Source: SZUA-521 sp041738285 (GTDB lineage Bacteria; Pseudomonadota; Gammaproteobacteria; Pseudomonadales; Azotimanducaceae). Taken from it: a DNA stretch of 20,009 bases. The position numbers were made by a program, and so were the translations under genes. Below, piece by piece: positions 1 to 6,996 of this stretch. The notes beneath the pieces are model-generated. The model did no database searches. It had not been told where the DNA came from and worked only from the letters and a program-made list of their open reading frames with translations. Position 1 is the first letter of the stretch; the number at the start of each line of letters is the position of its first letter. The stretch lies in the NCBI GenBank assembly GCA_041738285.1, contig JBGSQB010000238.1:1-20009 (forward strand), written 5' to 3'.

Positions 1-1
1 C

Positions 2-199
2 GATCGGCGCGCGCCGAACATGGACCACGTCTGCCTGCAGGTGCAGCCTTGGGACGCATCTGCGATCGGCGCACATCTGCGACGGCACGGCGTGGACGTT
101 GGCGAGATCGCCACCCGCTACGGCGCCCTCGGCAGTGGTCCATCGCTGTATCTCACGGATCCGGAGGGCAACACCGTGGAGCTGAAGGGTGCCAACTGA
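2..199 (+). CDS. VOC (glyoxalase-like) family protein, C-terminal part only
   Basis: The reading frame is already open at the window edge and ends with TGA at 197-199, leaving about 65 residues. It contains the pattern MDHVCLQV followed later by YLTDPEGNTVELKG. This is the closing beta-alpha-beta-beta unit of vicinal-oxygen-chelate proteins, in which the Glu of 'xVEL' is normally a metal ligand. The family includes glyoxalase I, extradiol dioxygenases and fosfomycin-resistance enzymes. A tail this short cannot say which reaction is catalysed. A 7-bp perfect stem (225-231 with 240-246, 8-nt loop) follows the stop but has no T-run, so termination there is uncertain. The start lies upstream of the window. 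Confidence 0.8.
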   Translation, partial: DRRAPNMDHVCLQVQPWDASAIGAHLRRHGVDVGEIATRYGALGSGPSLYLTDPEGNTVELKGAN

Positions 200-278
200 A
201 TGGCCGTACATGTGCGCCGCATCACAGTCGCACAAAGGCGCGACTGAACCGCGCTCACCCCACCGCTAGGCTGCCGGA

Positions 279-536
279 ATGGTCGATTCAAACAACGATT
301 CTCCCAGCCGTGACGGCGAGCCCGCATCGTCGCACCACTTCCGTGGCGACCGGCTCGTGGTGGTCAATGGCGACTGGTTCATCGTCACTCGGGAAGGTAT
401 CGACGTAGGTCCGTATGCCAGTCGCGAAGACGCGGCGGCCGCGGCGGATCGACTCGCGGGCATGCTCGTCGGCATCACGGACCCGGCGATCACGACCGAG
501 TTCATTCGTGAATTCATGCTGTTGCCTCGGACATAG
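279..536 (+). CDS. Small DUF6316-like protein
   Basis: This is an 85-residue soluble protein without a signal peptide or membrane segment. The centre reads HHFRGDRLVVVNGDWFIVTR (residues ~19-38), followed by EGIDVGPYASREDAAAAADR. From memory this is the layout of the DUF6316 family of small gammaproteobacterial proteins: a two-stranded hairpin with a conserved Trp, the 'TREG-x-D-x-GP' turn, then a helix. The function is unknown. No good Shine-Dalgarno sequence precedes the ATG; only a TAGGCT -10-like hexamer (267-272) is seen, so a short leader is possible. It shares strand with the GST downstream (43-bp gap), but co-transcription is unproven. Confidence 0.75.
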   Translation: MVDSNNDSPSRDGEPASSHHFRGDRLVVVNGDWFIVTREGIDVGPYASREDAAAAADRLAGMLVGITDPAITTEFIREFMLLPRT

Positions 537-579
537 CGCCAGCTTCTAATCGCCCAATCGCAACCAGTGGCAATCGGCC

Positions 580-1266
580 ATGTCGCTGACCCTCTACTAC
601 CACCCGCTGTCCTCGTTCTGCTGGAAAGTGCTGATCGCGCTGTACGAGACCGAAACGGAGTTCCTGCCCCATGTCGTCGACCTCGCAGATCCAGCCGCGC
701 GCGCAGCGTTCGTCAGACGTTGGCCGATCGGGAAGTTCCCGGTGCTGCACGACGCAGCGCAAGATCAGCTCGTGCCTGAGTCGACGATCATCATCGAGTA
801 TCTCGCCCAGCACTATCCTGGACGTACGCAGCTCCTACCCCGCGACCCGGATCAGGCGCGCGAAACGCGTCTGCAGGACCGCCTGTTCGACACGTACGTG
901 CACCAACAGATGCAGAAGATCGTCGGCGACCGACTCCGGCCCGCCGGGCAGTCCGATCCGACTGGCGTGGAAGCTGCCCGCACGCAAATCGAGGCCGCCT
1001 TCCACCTGATCGAGGTGCGCATGGCCACGCGCACCTGGGCCATGGGCGATGCATTCACGCTCGCCGACTGCGCCGCACTACCCGCTCTTTACTACGCGAC
1101 CATCGCCGTCCCCTTGGCATCTGAGCACTCCAACGTTCGTGCGTATCTTGCGCGCCTCGAAGCGCGACCAACCATAGCTCGCGTGCTCAGGGAAGCCGAA
1201 CCGTACTTTCAATACTATCCACTGAACGAAGAGCGCCTGCGCGCCCGAGGCCAACCGGCAGGCTGA
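580..1266 (+). CDS. Glutathione S-transferase family protein
   Basis: This 228-residue cytosolic protein has the normal GST length and two-domain layout. The N-terminal thioredoxin-fold domain begins LTLYYHPLSSFCWKV, with candidate glutathione-activating Ser11/Ser12. It then shows the cis-proline loop KFPVL (residues ~52-56) and the PESTIIIEYL segment that binds the gamma-glutamyl part of glutathione. The all-helical C-terminal domain contains the N-capping-box-like FTLADCAALPALYY. The family conjugates glutathione to electrophiles or uses it for dehalogenation, isomerisation or reduction; which of these applies cannot be read from the sequence. It starts after a weak ribosome site. The next gene, a RIO kinase, follows after 46 bp, and a TACACT -10-like hexamer (1279-1284) in that gap suggests the kinase may have its own promoter. 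Confidence 0.9.
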   Translation: MSLTLYYHPLSSFCWKVLIALYETETEFLPHVVDLADPAARAAFVRRWPIGKFPVLHDAAQDQLVPESTIIIEYLAQHYPGRTQLLPRDPDQARETRLQDRLFDTYVHQQMQKIVGDRLRPAGQSDPTGVEAARTQIEAAFHLIEVRMATRTWAMGDAFTLADCAALPALYYATIAVPLASEHSNVRAYLARLEARPTIARVLREAEPYFQYYPLNEERLRARGQPAG

Positions 1267-1312
1267 CCCGCATCCGCGTACACTGCCCACCTCCACGCGT
1301 GCATAGCGGCCA

Positions 1313-2218
1313 ATGAAGATACCCCCAGCCCTCGAATCCCTCATCGAAGACGGCGTGATCGATGACGTGGTTCGATCCCTCAAGAGCGGCAAGGAGGCCG
1401 CCGTATACATCGTGCGTGTGGGCTCGGAGCTACGCTGCGCAAAGGTCTACAAGAACATGTCGCAACGCAGTTTTCAGCAGCGCGCGCAATATCAGGAGGG
1501 ACGCCAGGTTCGCGGCAGCCGTCAGAACCGCGCGATCGGCAAGCGCACGAGATTCGGGCGCAAGGAAGCAGAGTCGGCGTGGAAGAACACCGAAGTCGAC
1601 GCGCTCTACAAACTGATGGACGCGGGCGTGCGCGTACCGAAGCCGCACGCCTACATCGATGGCGTGCTGGTGATGGAATTCATCACCGACGCGGAGGGCC
1701 GCTCGGCACCGAACCTCGGCGAAGTCGAACTGACGCATGCACAGGCGCAGGACTATCACCGTTTTCTCATTGAGCAGGTGCACCGCATGCTGTGCGTGGG
1801 CCTGATCCACGGCGACCTGTCGGAATACAACGTGCTCGTGAGCGCCGATGGCCCCGTCATCATCGACTTGCCCCAGGCCGTCACGGCGTCCGGCAACAAC
1901 AGCGCGCGCGCCATGCTGCTGCGAGATGTCGCCAACATCACGGCAACCCTCGCCCGCTTCGCGCCACAGCTCGCCGAGACGCGGTTCGGCGAAGAGCTAT
2001 GGGCGCTGTTCGAAAGTGGCAAGCTGCACCTGAACAGCGTACTCACGGGTGAATTCGCCGACGACGAGAGTCCGGTCGACATCGAAGAAATTCAGCAGGT
2101 CATCGAACACGCGCGGGACGAAGCCGAACGGCGGCAGCGCGGTCGCGAAGTGGCCGATGGCCTGCGCGAAGCGCCCACCGACGAGGATGAAGCCAAAGAC
2201 GAAGCCGATCGATCCTGA
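1313..2218 (+). CDS. RIO-type serine protein kinase (PA4780-like)
   Basis: This 301-residue protein has the atypical RIO kinase fold. Visible motifs are the ATP loop SGKEAAVY (25-32), the ATP-anchoring Lys44 in CAKVYK, the hinge VMEFI (120-124), the catalytic loop HGDLSEYN (166-173, catalytic Asp168) and the metal-binding IIDLPQAV (183-190, Asp185). A basic stretch at 50-92, rich in Arg and Gln, lies between the ATP site and the hinge, as is usual for RIO1-type proteins. The C-terminal ~45 residues are highly charged (Glu, Arg, Asp) and probably coiled or disordered. RIO proteins in archaea and eukaryotes act in small-subunit ribosome maturation. The bacterial members, such as Pseudomonas PA4780, are serine kinases or ATPases of poorly known role. 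All key residues are present, so it is probably active. Confidence 0.93.
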   Translation: MKIPPALESLIEDGVIDDVVRSLKSGKEAAVYIVRVGSELRCAKVYKNMSQRSFQQRAQYQEGRQVRGSRQNRAIGKRTRFGRKEAESAWKNTEVDALYKLMDAGVRVPKPHAYIDGVLVMEFITDAEGRSAPNLGEVELTHAQAQDYHRFLIEQVHRMLCVGLIHGDLSEYNVLVSADGPVIIDLPQAVTASGNNSARAMLLRDVANITATLARFAPQLAETRFGEELWALFESGKLHLNSVLTGEFADDESPVDIEEIQQVIEHARDEAERRQRGREVADGLREAPTDEDEAKDEADRS

Positions 2219-2277
2219 CGCGTGTCACCATCAGGCGGTTGTGGCAGGCTTCGAGTCCAACACCGGAGACCGATTGA

Positions 2278-3426
2278 ATGACCACCCACATCAGCGGCAC
2301 CTGCATCGATCGCTTGAGTGCAGTGAAGGATGCCTTCGCCGCGAATTTCGAACGCAACGGAGACATCGGCGCATCGGCCGCCGTAGTGATGAACGGTGAA
2401 TTGGTGGTCGACCTCTGGGGTGGGCACCTCGATGTCGGGCGCAACACGCCCTGGCAACGCGACACGCTGATCAACGTGTACTCGACCACCAAGACCATGA
2501 GCTGTTTGTCCTTGCTGGTGCTCGTGAGCCGTGGACTGGTCGATGTCGATGCACCGGTTGCGCGCTACTGGCCCGAATTCGCGGCGAATGGCAAGAGCAA
2601 CGTGCTGGTCAGACACCTGCTCTCCCACACAGCCGGTGTGCCGGCGTGGGAGGCGCGCATCGATCCCACCGACCTGTACGACTGGGACAAAGTCACGGCG
2701 CTGCTCGCCACTCAGTCGCCCTGGTGGGAGCCGGGCTCGAAGTCGGGCTATCACGCCGTCAGCCAGGGCAACCTGGTCGGTGAAGTGGTCCGCCGGGTGG
2801 ATGGCCGCTCGGTCGGGACGTTCTTTGCCGAAGAAATCGCGCGGCCGACCGGTGCGGAATTCTTCATCGGCGTGCCGCCGGAGCAGGATCATCGCGTTGC
2901 GAAGGTGATCCCTGCGCCACCGCTGCAATTCGGCAGTGGTGATGGCTCGGTTGCGCCAGACCGTAACTCCATTCCCTATCGCGCCGCCAATCCACGCCTC
3001 GTTGCAGAACAGTCCTGGGAGATTCCCTGGCGTCGCGCCGAGATTCCCGCTGCCGGTGGCCACGGCAATGCGCGCGGCGTCGCGCTCGCACAAGCTGCGG
3101 TCTCCCACGGCGGGTCCCTGCGCGGGGTCGAACTGCTGTCGAAGAAAACGGTCGATCGAATCTTCGACGTGCAGGCCGCGGGCCGCGACCTCGTGCTCGG
3201 CATCGGCGTCACCTTCGGCGTCGGCTATGGCCTCAACTCACCAAAGAATCCGATCAGCCCGAACGCACGGGTGTGCTACTGGGGCGGCTGGGGCGGCTCG
3301 CTCGTAGTCAACGATGTCGATGCGGGCTTTACCCTTGCCTACGTCATGAACCGCATGGGGCAAGGCACGGTGGGCGATGATCGTGCGCACACGTTGCTGC
3401 GGGCGATGTATGCGTCCATGAACTGA
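2278..3426 (+). CDS. Serine hydrolase, beta-lactamase fold (EstB/class C-like esterase)
   Basis: This 382-residue protein matches the 'beta-lactamase-related' serine hydrolase family (esterases, D-amino peptidases, class C-like enzymes). The nucleophile motif SxxK is S69-T-T-K72 within NVYSTTKTMS. The family block RHLLSHTAGVP is at 112-122, and the second motif is Tyr158 in GYHAVSQGN, taking the place of YxN. The C-terminal YWGGWGGS (about 337-344) sits where the third, KTG-like, motif lies in this family. No signal peptide is visible, so it is probably a cytoplasmic esterase or lactonase and not a periplasmic antibiotic-resistance enzyme. The start is supported by GGAGA at 2265-2269. The next gene, an acyl-CoA dehydrogenase, follows after 31 bp, so the two are probably co-transcribed; such esterases are often found beside acyl-CoA genes. 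Confidence 0.9.
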   Translation: MTTHISGTCIDRLSAVKDAFAANFERNGDIGASAAVVMNGELVVDLWGGHLDVGRNTPWQRDTLINVYSTTKTMSCLSLLVLVSRGLVDVDAPVARYWPEFAANGKSNVLVRHLLSHTAGVPAWEARIDPTDLYDWDKVTALLATQSPWWEPGSKSGYHAVSQGNLVGEVVRRVDGRSVGTFFAEEIARPTGAEFFIGVPPEQDHRVAKVIPAPPLQFGSGDGSVAPDRNSIPYRAANPRLVAEQSWEIPWRRAEIPAAGGHGNARGVALAQAAVSHGGSLRGVELLSKKTVDRIFDVQAAGRDLVLGIGVTFGVGYGLNSPKNPISPNARVCYWGGWGGSLVVNDVDAGFTLAYVMNRMGQGTVGDDRAHTLLRAMYASMN

Positions 3427-3457
3427 GAGATTCGGAAGAACCTGGGGAGGTAAGACG

Positions 3458-4669
3458 ATGGATTTCGAACCGACTGAAAAGGTCCTTGCGCTGCGCGCCA
3501 GAGTCGATCAGTTCATGAACGAGCACATCTTTCCGCGCGAACTCGACTACGGCCGCTGGACCCACGATCCGGCCAACGTCTGGAAATACCCGCCGTGGTT
3601 CGAAGGCCTCAAAGCCAAGGCCAAGCAGGCCGGGATCTGGAACTGGTTCTTACCCAAGGACTACGAGGAGTTCAGCCCGGGGCTGTCCAACCTCGAATTC
3701 GCACCGCTCATGGAACGAATGGCGCAGGTACCGTGGTCCCAGGAAGTGTTCAACTGCAGCGCACCGGACCGCGGCAACATGGAAGTGCTCGCCCGCTTCG
3801 GCAACGAACAGCAACAGGAACAGTGGCTGCAGCCACTGCTGAACGGAGAAATCCGCTCGGCGTTTTCGATGACTGAGCCGGCGGTAGCCTCTTCCGATGC
3901 ATCCAATCTCGAGGCCACCATCGTCCGCGATGGCGACGAGTACGTCATCAACGGCCGCAAGTGGTTCACGTCCAACGCCTACAACCCGTTGTGCAAAGTA
4001 TTCGTGATGATGGGCAAGACGGACCCCAACGCACCCCGTCACCAGCAGTTCTCGATGATCCTGATACCGAAAGACACGCCCGGGGTCATTCTGGAAAGAG
4101 CCTTGAACGTGTTCGGCAACGTGCACTCCCCCGGCGGACATGCCCAGGTGCTGTACGACAACGTGCGCGTTCCCGCAGGCAACATCATTGCGGGCGAAGG
4201 CCGCGGCTTCGAGATTGCCCAGGGGCGCCTCGGACCGGGACGGTTCCAGTACGCGATGATGTTCGTGGGCATGGCCCAGCGCTGCCTCGATCTCATGTGC
4301 AAGCGGGTCGACGAGCGCATTGCGTTTGGCGAGAAGCTCGCAGACAAGACCAGCATCCAGCACGACATCGCCCGCTCGCGCTGCGATATCGAGCAGTGCC
4401 GACTGCTGGTGCTGGCCGCGGCTGACAAGATGGACAAGTTCGGGCCGAAGGGCGCGCGCGACTACATCTCCATGGTCAAGGTCGTTGCCCCCGCCATGTG
4501 TCAGGCGGTGACCGACCGCGCGATGCAGGCCTTCGGCGGCATGGGCGTCACCGATGACACGCCGATCGCGCAGATCTTTCAGTCCTCACGATACTGCCGG
4601 ATCGCTGACGGTCCCGATGAGGTGCACATGTCGCAACTGGGTAGACGCACGATCCGCGACGTGGTGTGA
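3458..4669 (+). CDS. Acyl-CoA dehydrogenase, ACAD10/11-like
   Basis: This 403-residue flavoenzyme would oxidise an acyl-CoA at the alpha-beta bond, passing electrons to ETF. Domain order is normal: an N-terminal helical domain with GNMEVLARFGNEQQQEQWL; the FAD/substrate loop FSMTEPAVASSDASN (~131-145) and GRKWFTSNA in the beta domain; and a C-terminal helical domain with AMQAFGGMGVTDDTPIAQIF and RIADGPDEVH. The pattern 'TEP-x-VASSDA' and the end motif 'RxADGPDEVH' are typical of the ACAD10/11 subgroup. At the place where short- and medium-chain enzymes carry the catalytic Glu of 'YEGT', this protein has Asp (ADGPDE), so the catalytic base may differ. A strong ribosome site, GGGGAGG (3444-3450), lies 7 bases before the ATG. 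The gene converges with the next one. Confidence 0.93.
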   Translation: MDFEPTEKVLALRARVDQFMNEHIFPRELDYGRWTHDPANVWKYPPWFEGLKAKAKQAGIWNWFLPKDYEEFSPGLSNLEFAPLMERMAQVPWSQEVFNCSAPDRGNMEVLARFGNEQQQEQWLQPLLNGEIRSAFSMTEPAVASSDASNLEATIVRDGDEYVINGRKWFTSNAYNPLCKVFVMMGKTDPNAPRHQQFSMILIPKDTPGVILERALNVFGNVHSPGGHAQVLYDNVRVPAGNIIAGEGRGFEIAQGRLGPGRFQYAMMFVGMAQRCLDLMCKRVDERIAFGEKLADKTSIQHDIARSRCDIEQCRLLVLAAADKMDKFGPKGARDYISMVKVVAPAMCQAVTDRAMQAFGGMGVTDDTPIAQIFQSSRYCRIADGPDEVHMSQLGRRTIRDVV

Positions 4670-4739
4670 GCAAACAGATCCGGCTGACCTACAAACGAAT
4701 GAGGGTCGGTTGGGCTCAGCGTCAGCGTTCGGCGGCCGG

Positions 4740-6812
4740 CTACTTTGCCAACGCATTCGGGCGCATCTGGAACTGAACTACCAGCGGTTTGGATCCCTTA
4801 CCGCCTTCCATGAGCCATGGCGTGCGGTCGCCAGATGGCACCCACAGCCCACGCCCCTTCCAGCCGGCGTTGACGTCGTCGATGCGTCCCTCGAAACCTT
4901 TGGTGTAGAAGCCGAGCGGATAGGGAATGCGCAACGTCACGAACCTGCCATCGACGAAGACGTGCACCCCGTCGAACAGATTGCCGGTCGCAATCGGCAC
5001 GTCTTCACCGAGCCCCAAGGTATTGTGTTGATCAACCCAGGTGTAGTAGCTCGACTCGACGCTCAGTTCAGGTCGCTCCGCAAAAGCCGGACCCGGTAGA
5101 CGATGCAGCGTCCAACCCTCTGGACAGTGTGAGCCGGTGGCGGTCGGGCCGTTCAACGGCCCTTTGCACTTGCTGCGATCGAACGCGCCGAGATGGCCGC
5201 TACCCAGTGATGCCCAAACCACGCCTTGCTTGGTGATGTCGGCGCCTCGCACACCGAAGCCCGGCAGCGGCGGCTGGTAGGTTTCCGCCAGCGTGGTGAT
5301 CGGAGGATTCTCGCCGGGGACGAGTCGCGTGATCGCGCCCGGGTAGAAGAATGCGTTCGAGCCCCACACGGCATTGCCACCCGGTTCGGGCATGACCGCA
5401 TAGAAACCACGCTGCACGCGCGTGTCGAGATTCGGATCGACAGGCGCGCCCGGCTCGGTCCATGCGTCGAGCTTGCCGTTACCGTTGGTGTCGAGCACGG
5501 TTGGCGCCCAGCCTTGCGACGCAGCAGCATCTCCGGTGGCGAGAAATTGATTGGTCTTCAGCCAACCGACGACGTTGCGATCGCCACTGGTCCACAGCGT
5601 GTTGTCGTCGTCATGGGCGAACTGCAGGTGGTGCGTGCCGAAACAGGTGTCGACGAACTGATACTGCTGAGTCGTTGGATGGAACACCGCCAGGTGCCGA
5701 CCCGCGCGCTCGGTCGGAAAGTGCTTGGCCGATGGATGCGCAGAACCTTGGCGACAGAAATCCGGGTTGTCGGGCGCGCGTACGACCGCGGTGAGCCACA
5801 CGCGTCCATCCTGGTCGAGCATCGGGTTGTGGATGTTCGCCTGGCTGTCCCAGATACGCGTTTCGCCCCAGTACGGCGAAGGCGCGATCACCGGCGCTGC
5901 GCGCGTGCTCGGCGTATCCGCATCGCGCACCGGTACATTGAACATCGTTGCCGTGTTCGTCACCGGGTCGAGGATCGGCATCGCATCGGTGCTGAGTTCG
6001 GGCGCGCCGTACAGTTTTCCGTAGCCGTTCACCGTCGGATTGCGACGGTCGGTACCTGAAAGGTCGTGCATGTAGGTGTGCGGTTCCGACCAATCGCGCA
6101 GGGTCGCCACGACATTGCGCTCGATGCCAGTGGGTCGCTCGGGCTTGGTCGCCGGTAGTTCACCGTTTGCGATCCTGTCTGACCAGTCCGCAAAGTATTT
6201 CAGCGGCACACCGCCAAGCGTCGCAACGATGCCCACCATGTTGTCGCCGGCCTGCCCGGATGCAAGGCGACGCGCCCAAGCATGCTCTGAGGATTCGAAT
6301 TCGCCGAGCGCGCTGGACAGCGTGCGCGTCGCCTGCTGACCCATCTGGTGGCAGCCGACGCAGCCCATGTTCTTGATCCACATCAGGTAGTTGTTGAGCC
6401 CGCCCGGAACATCTTTCAACTCGTCATCGTTCGGCAGGTCGAGCATCGCGTACCAGTGCGCGGCGGGATAAACCCGCGCCGCTGTTGCGGCATCGGGTGC
6501 AACCACGGCGGTCAGATCCAGTTCGTCGCCCGGTTTGCCAGTGACTGGCGTCGAGTCAGCGAGGCCGTAGCCACGCACCCAAACGCGGTAGTTGGCATTC
6601 GGTAGATCGGGCACGAGGTAACGACCCTGGTCATCCGTCACCACAATGCGCGCGAAGCGCGTCGCCAGGTCATCAGTTTCGGCGATGACCCACACCCCCG
6701 CTTCGGGCCCAGCCGCGCTGTGCACTACGCCTGCGATATCGTCGGCATCCATCGGCACACGTGGCCAGCTTGCAAGCGCACCGAAGACAACAACTGCTAT
6801 CCATCGCTTCAT
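4740..6812 (-). CDS. Exported multi-domain c-type haem protein with beta-propeller
   Basis: This 690-residue protein begins with a signal peptide (MKRWIAVVVFGALASW). A small beta-sandwich of the carboxypeptidase-regulatory type follows (~24-105: IAGVVHSAAGPEAGVWVIAE, then DQGRYLVPDLPNANYRVWVRG). A single haem-c site CVGCH lies at 151-155. A long C-terminal region rich in Trp, Asn, Gly and Asp resembles streptogramin-lyase-like propellers and holds a calcium-loop-like DTNGNGKLDAW. It probably acts in the periplasm as an electron carrier or haem-containing enzyme; I do not know a characterised member. The start at 6812 is chosen because GGAAGGA (6821-6827 on the complement) sits 8 bases upstream and the signal peptide follows at once. 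It diverges from the PQQ-type gene, which fits a redox partnership. Confidence 0.8.
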   Translation of the reverse strand: MKRWIAVVVFGALASWPRVPMDADDIAGVVHSAAGPEAGVWVIAETDDLATRFARIVVTDDQGRYLVPDLPNANYRVWVRGYGLADSTPVTGKPGDELDLTAVVAPDAATAARVYPAAHWYAMLDLPNDDELKDVPGGLNNYLMWIKNMGCVGCHQMGQQATRTLSSALGEFESSEHAWARRLASGQAGDNMVGIVATLGGVPLKYFADWSDRIANGELPATKPERPTGIERNVVATLRDWSEPHTYMHDLSGTDRRNPTVNGYGKLYGAPELSTDAMPILDPVTNTATMFNVPVRDADTPSTRAAPVIAPSPYWGETRIWDSQANIHNPMLDQDGRVWLTAVVRAPDNPDFCRQGSAHPSAKHFPTERAGRHLAVFHPTTQQYQFVDTCFGTHHLQFAHDDDNTLWTSGDRNVVGWLKTNQFLATGDAAASQGWAPTVLDTNGNGKLDAWTEPGAPVDPNLDTRVQRGFYAVMPEPGGNAVWGSNAFFYPGAITRLVPGENPPITTLAETYQPPLPGFGVRGADITKQGVVWASLGSGHLGAFDRSKCKGPLNGPTATGSHCPEGWTLHRLPGPAFAERPELSVESSYYTWVDQHNTLGLGEDVPIATGNLFDGVHVFVDGRFVTLRIPYPLGFYTKGFEGRIDDVNAGWKGRGLWVPSGDRTPWLMEGGKGSKPLVVQFQMRPNALAK

Positions 6813-6820
6813 GCACAGGT

Positions 6821-6827
6821 TCCTTCC
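6821..6827 (-). promoter_or_regulatory. Ribosome binding site of the haem-c propeller gene
   Basis: The complement reads GGAAGGA, spaced 8 bases from the ATG at 6812. It decides this start against several in-frame upstream candidates, which would add about 110 residues of non-homologous sequence and run into the control region of the divergent gene. Confidence 0.7.
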
Positions 6828-6882
6828 GAGCCTTCGGTCATCCGCAACGTAGACAGGGTACTCAGCTGCGCTGGCCCGCGCC

Positions 6883-6899
6883 TTTACTTCTGGAGTAAA
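6883..6899. promoter_or_regulatory. 17-bp perfect inverted repeat, putative operator
   Basis: TTTACT and AGTAAA, each 6 bp, flank the 5-base spacer TCTGG in the divergent control region. The site is about 71 bp before the haem-protein start and about 98 bp before the PQQ-gene start. It is the most AT-rich stretch of this region. Size and symmetry fit a dimeric regulator site. I cannot assign it to a named regulator family. Confidence 0.45.
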
Positions 6900-6949
6900 A
6901 ACGGGCAATCGCGAGTTCCAGCCAGACCAATCAGGCCTGGCGCCGACGA

Positions 6950-6980
6950 AACCGATATCATTGCGCCACTGATATCGGTT
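6950..6980. promoter_or_regulatory. 31-bp perfect inverted repeat, putative operator over the PQQ-gene promoter
   Basis: Two perfect 11-bp arms, AACCGATATCA (6950-6960) and TGATATCGGTT (6970-6980), flank a 9-base spacer. The arms lie 20 bp apart, two helical turns, so a dimeric regulator could contact both on one face. A TATCAT hexamer (6956-6961, five of six bases of the -10 consensus) overlaps the left arm, which suggests repression of the gene starting at 6997. No good -35 box is seen. It could alternatively form an RNA hairpin 16 bases before the start codon. Confidence 0.6.
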
Positions 6981-6996
6981 GTCGGGCGGGGACTTC

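Noticed and set aside
225..246. A 7-bp perfect stem with 8-base loop after the VOC tail as a terminator.
   Set aside because: No T-rich tract follows; left as a possible hairpin only.
1313..2218. The RIO kinase as a sign of archaeal or eukaryotic transfer.
   Set aside because: A RIO family is well known in gammaproteobacteria (Pseudomonas PA4780), and base composition matches the neighbours.
2092..3108. A 338-codon open frame on the - strand opposite the beta-lactamase-fold gene.
   Set aside because: High-GC antisense shadow. The + strand gene has full family motifs and a good ribosome site.
4682..4711. A stem between the convergent genes at 4669 and 4740.
   Set aside because: Three of the eight pairs would be G-U, the loop is 14 bases, and there is no T-run.
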